Positions 14,307 to 14,961 of a stretch of DNA of 14,961 nt are shown here, one piece after another. This DNA is from Mycoplasmatota bacterium. GTDB lineage: Bacteria > Bacillota_I > Bacilli_A > Izemoplasmatales > Izemoplasmataceae. Numbering within the stretch: the first letter of the stretch is position 1; each line of letters begins with the position of its first letter. A program made the position numbers and the translations under genes. The stretch covers positions 1 through 14,961 of the forward strand of contig JAFLJX010000032.1 of NCBI GenBank assembly GCA_022712785.1, read 5' to 3'. The notes under the pieces are model-generated. The model did no database searches and was not told the origin of the DNA. It worked only from the letters and a program-made list of their open reading frames with translations.

Positions 14307-14961
14307 ATGATTAAGAAAATAAGTGTAGTTTTAATTATTCTGTTAATGAGTACTACAAAAAGTGTTAATGCAGCAACGTTTCATAATTACTTGCCAGGAG
14401 GTAAAAACTATTTAGATGAATCAAATTTTGCGATATCATCAAATTCAATGAACACTGTTCATAGTTTTTTAGTTAAAGGTAGTACATATTATACTATTAG
14501 TTTACCTGGTACTGATAGGATTGGATCTAACATATCTATCCTATTAAATGGTAGTGAATTATATTTTGATGGATTTGTAGAAAATGATCCAAATTGTACA
14601 ATTACAGATCAAGAAGCATATTGCACTTTTGAAACAGTACCAAACGAAGACTATATAGATATAATTATTAGTTCTTCAAATTTTGGACAATATTATTCAT
14701 ATTATGGATTTGATGGATTTCAACTTGAAGAAGGACAAACGTCTTCTTCATACGAGGAATATGTTGCTCCTTTTGTAGACACTGGTAATCCTGAGTTTTC
14801 AGGGTCAGGCGCCTACATTACAAGTTATAATACTTTTGAATCGATTCAAGACATTATTAATGAACACATAACAGTAGTAGATGAAGCTGAAGGAGATGTA
14901 TCAGACAGTATTATTATAGTTAGTGACTCATATACAGGTAATGAGAGTGTTATTGGAGACT
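14307..14961 (+). CDS. Secreted surface protein, N-terminal part (runs off the window)
   Basis: 218 codons are visible and the frame stays open to the window edge. Residues 1-22 form a signal peptide (two lysines, a hydrophobic core, then SVNA before Ala23). Residues about 25-152 look like an all-beta jelly roll, ending with FDGFQLEEGQTSSSYEEY (135-152), a phrase typical of carbohydrate-binding-like or adhesin domains. Cys97 and Cys106 could form a disulfide. From about 155 a second domain begins, with VDEAEGDVSDSIIIVSDSYTG (191-211, read in parts), like the start of bacterial Ig-like repeats in cell-surface proteins. It is predicted to be exported and to act outside the cell in adhesion or polymer binding. 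The ATG follows GAGGTGAT at good spacing. Confidence 0.85.
   Translation, partial: MIKKISVVLIILLMSTTKSVNAATFHNYLPGGKNYLDESNFAISSNSMNTVHSFLVKGSTYYTISLPGTDRIGSNISILLNGSELYFDGFVENDPNCTITDQEAYCTFETVPNEDYIDIIISSSNFGQYYSYYGFDGFQLEEGQTSSSYEEYVAPFVDTGNPEFSGSGAYITSYNTFESIQDIINEHITVVDEAEGDVSDSIIIVSDSYTGNESVIGD

Noticed and set aside
1..14961. CRISPR array, transposon, phage genes, tRNA or rRNA
   Set aside because: No regular direct repeats, transposase or integrase proteins, or tRNA/rRNA-like conserved blocks were seen.

Overview
The window is AT-rich bacterial DNA, by eye roughly 30% GC. It carries 13 complete or partial protein genes plus one doubtful gene end at the left edge. I see no rRNA, tRNA, insertion sequence, phage or CRISPR. 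Codon use, strong AGGAGG-type ribosome binding sites, sigma-A-like promoters and T-tailed hairpin terminators point to the Bacillota/Mycoplasmatota side of the tree. TGA works as a stop (it ends two genes inside tight overlaps) and TGG is the tryptophan codon, so a mycoplasma code is unlikely. An Acholeplasma/Izemoplasma-like or clostridial lineage would fit; the exact taxon is inference.

Left region (1-4170). After a possible gene end and a two-way terminator, a minus-strand pair encodes a class I aminotransferase of the aspartate/aromatic type and a 77-residue two-helix membrane protein. Divergently, the plus strand carries an unknown membrane-anchored protein and an MFS transporter, each with its own promoter. 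The MFS gene and the operon beyond it converge on a perfect palindromic terminator at 4145-4170.

Middle region (4176-7889, minus strand). A three-gene operon reads buk (butyrate kinase), ptb (phosphate butyryltransferase), then an ATP-type PEP carboxykinase of a divergent form. Its promoter has a perfect TATAAT, and the 17-bp spacer contains a perfect match to the CcpA operator consensus (cre). The operon is therefore predicted to be shut down when sugar is plentiful. Ptb and Buk interconvert acyl-CoA and acyl phosphate/acid with ATP, and PEPCK links oxaloacetate to PEP, so the operon looks like a module for growth on acids or amino acids.

Right-middle region (8100-12802, plus strand). A second three-gene operon joins an ICMT-like membrane methyltransferase, a GH3-family acyl-adenylating enzyme (start and stop overlap as ATGA) and an 837-residue membrane protein with a predicted sensor, GGDEF and HD-GYP domains. 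The association of carboxyl activation, carboxyl/lipid methylation and c-di-GMP turnover is the best candidate here for an undescribed system; its substrate is unknown.

Right end (12838-14961, plus strand). A stand-alone GyrI-like ligand-binding protein is coupled by a one-base overlap to an alpha/alpha-toroid-like protein. After a terminator, a secreted protein begins (signal peptide, jelly-roll-like region, start of an Ig-like repeat) and runs off the window.

Several genes have a -10 box only 17-21 bases before the start codon, which predicts transcripts that begin almost at the ribosome binding site.
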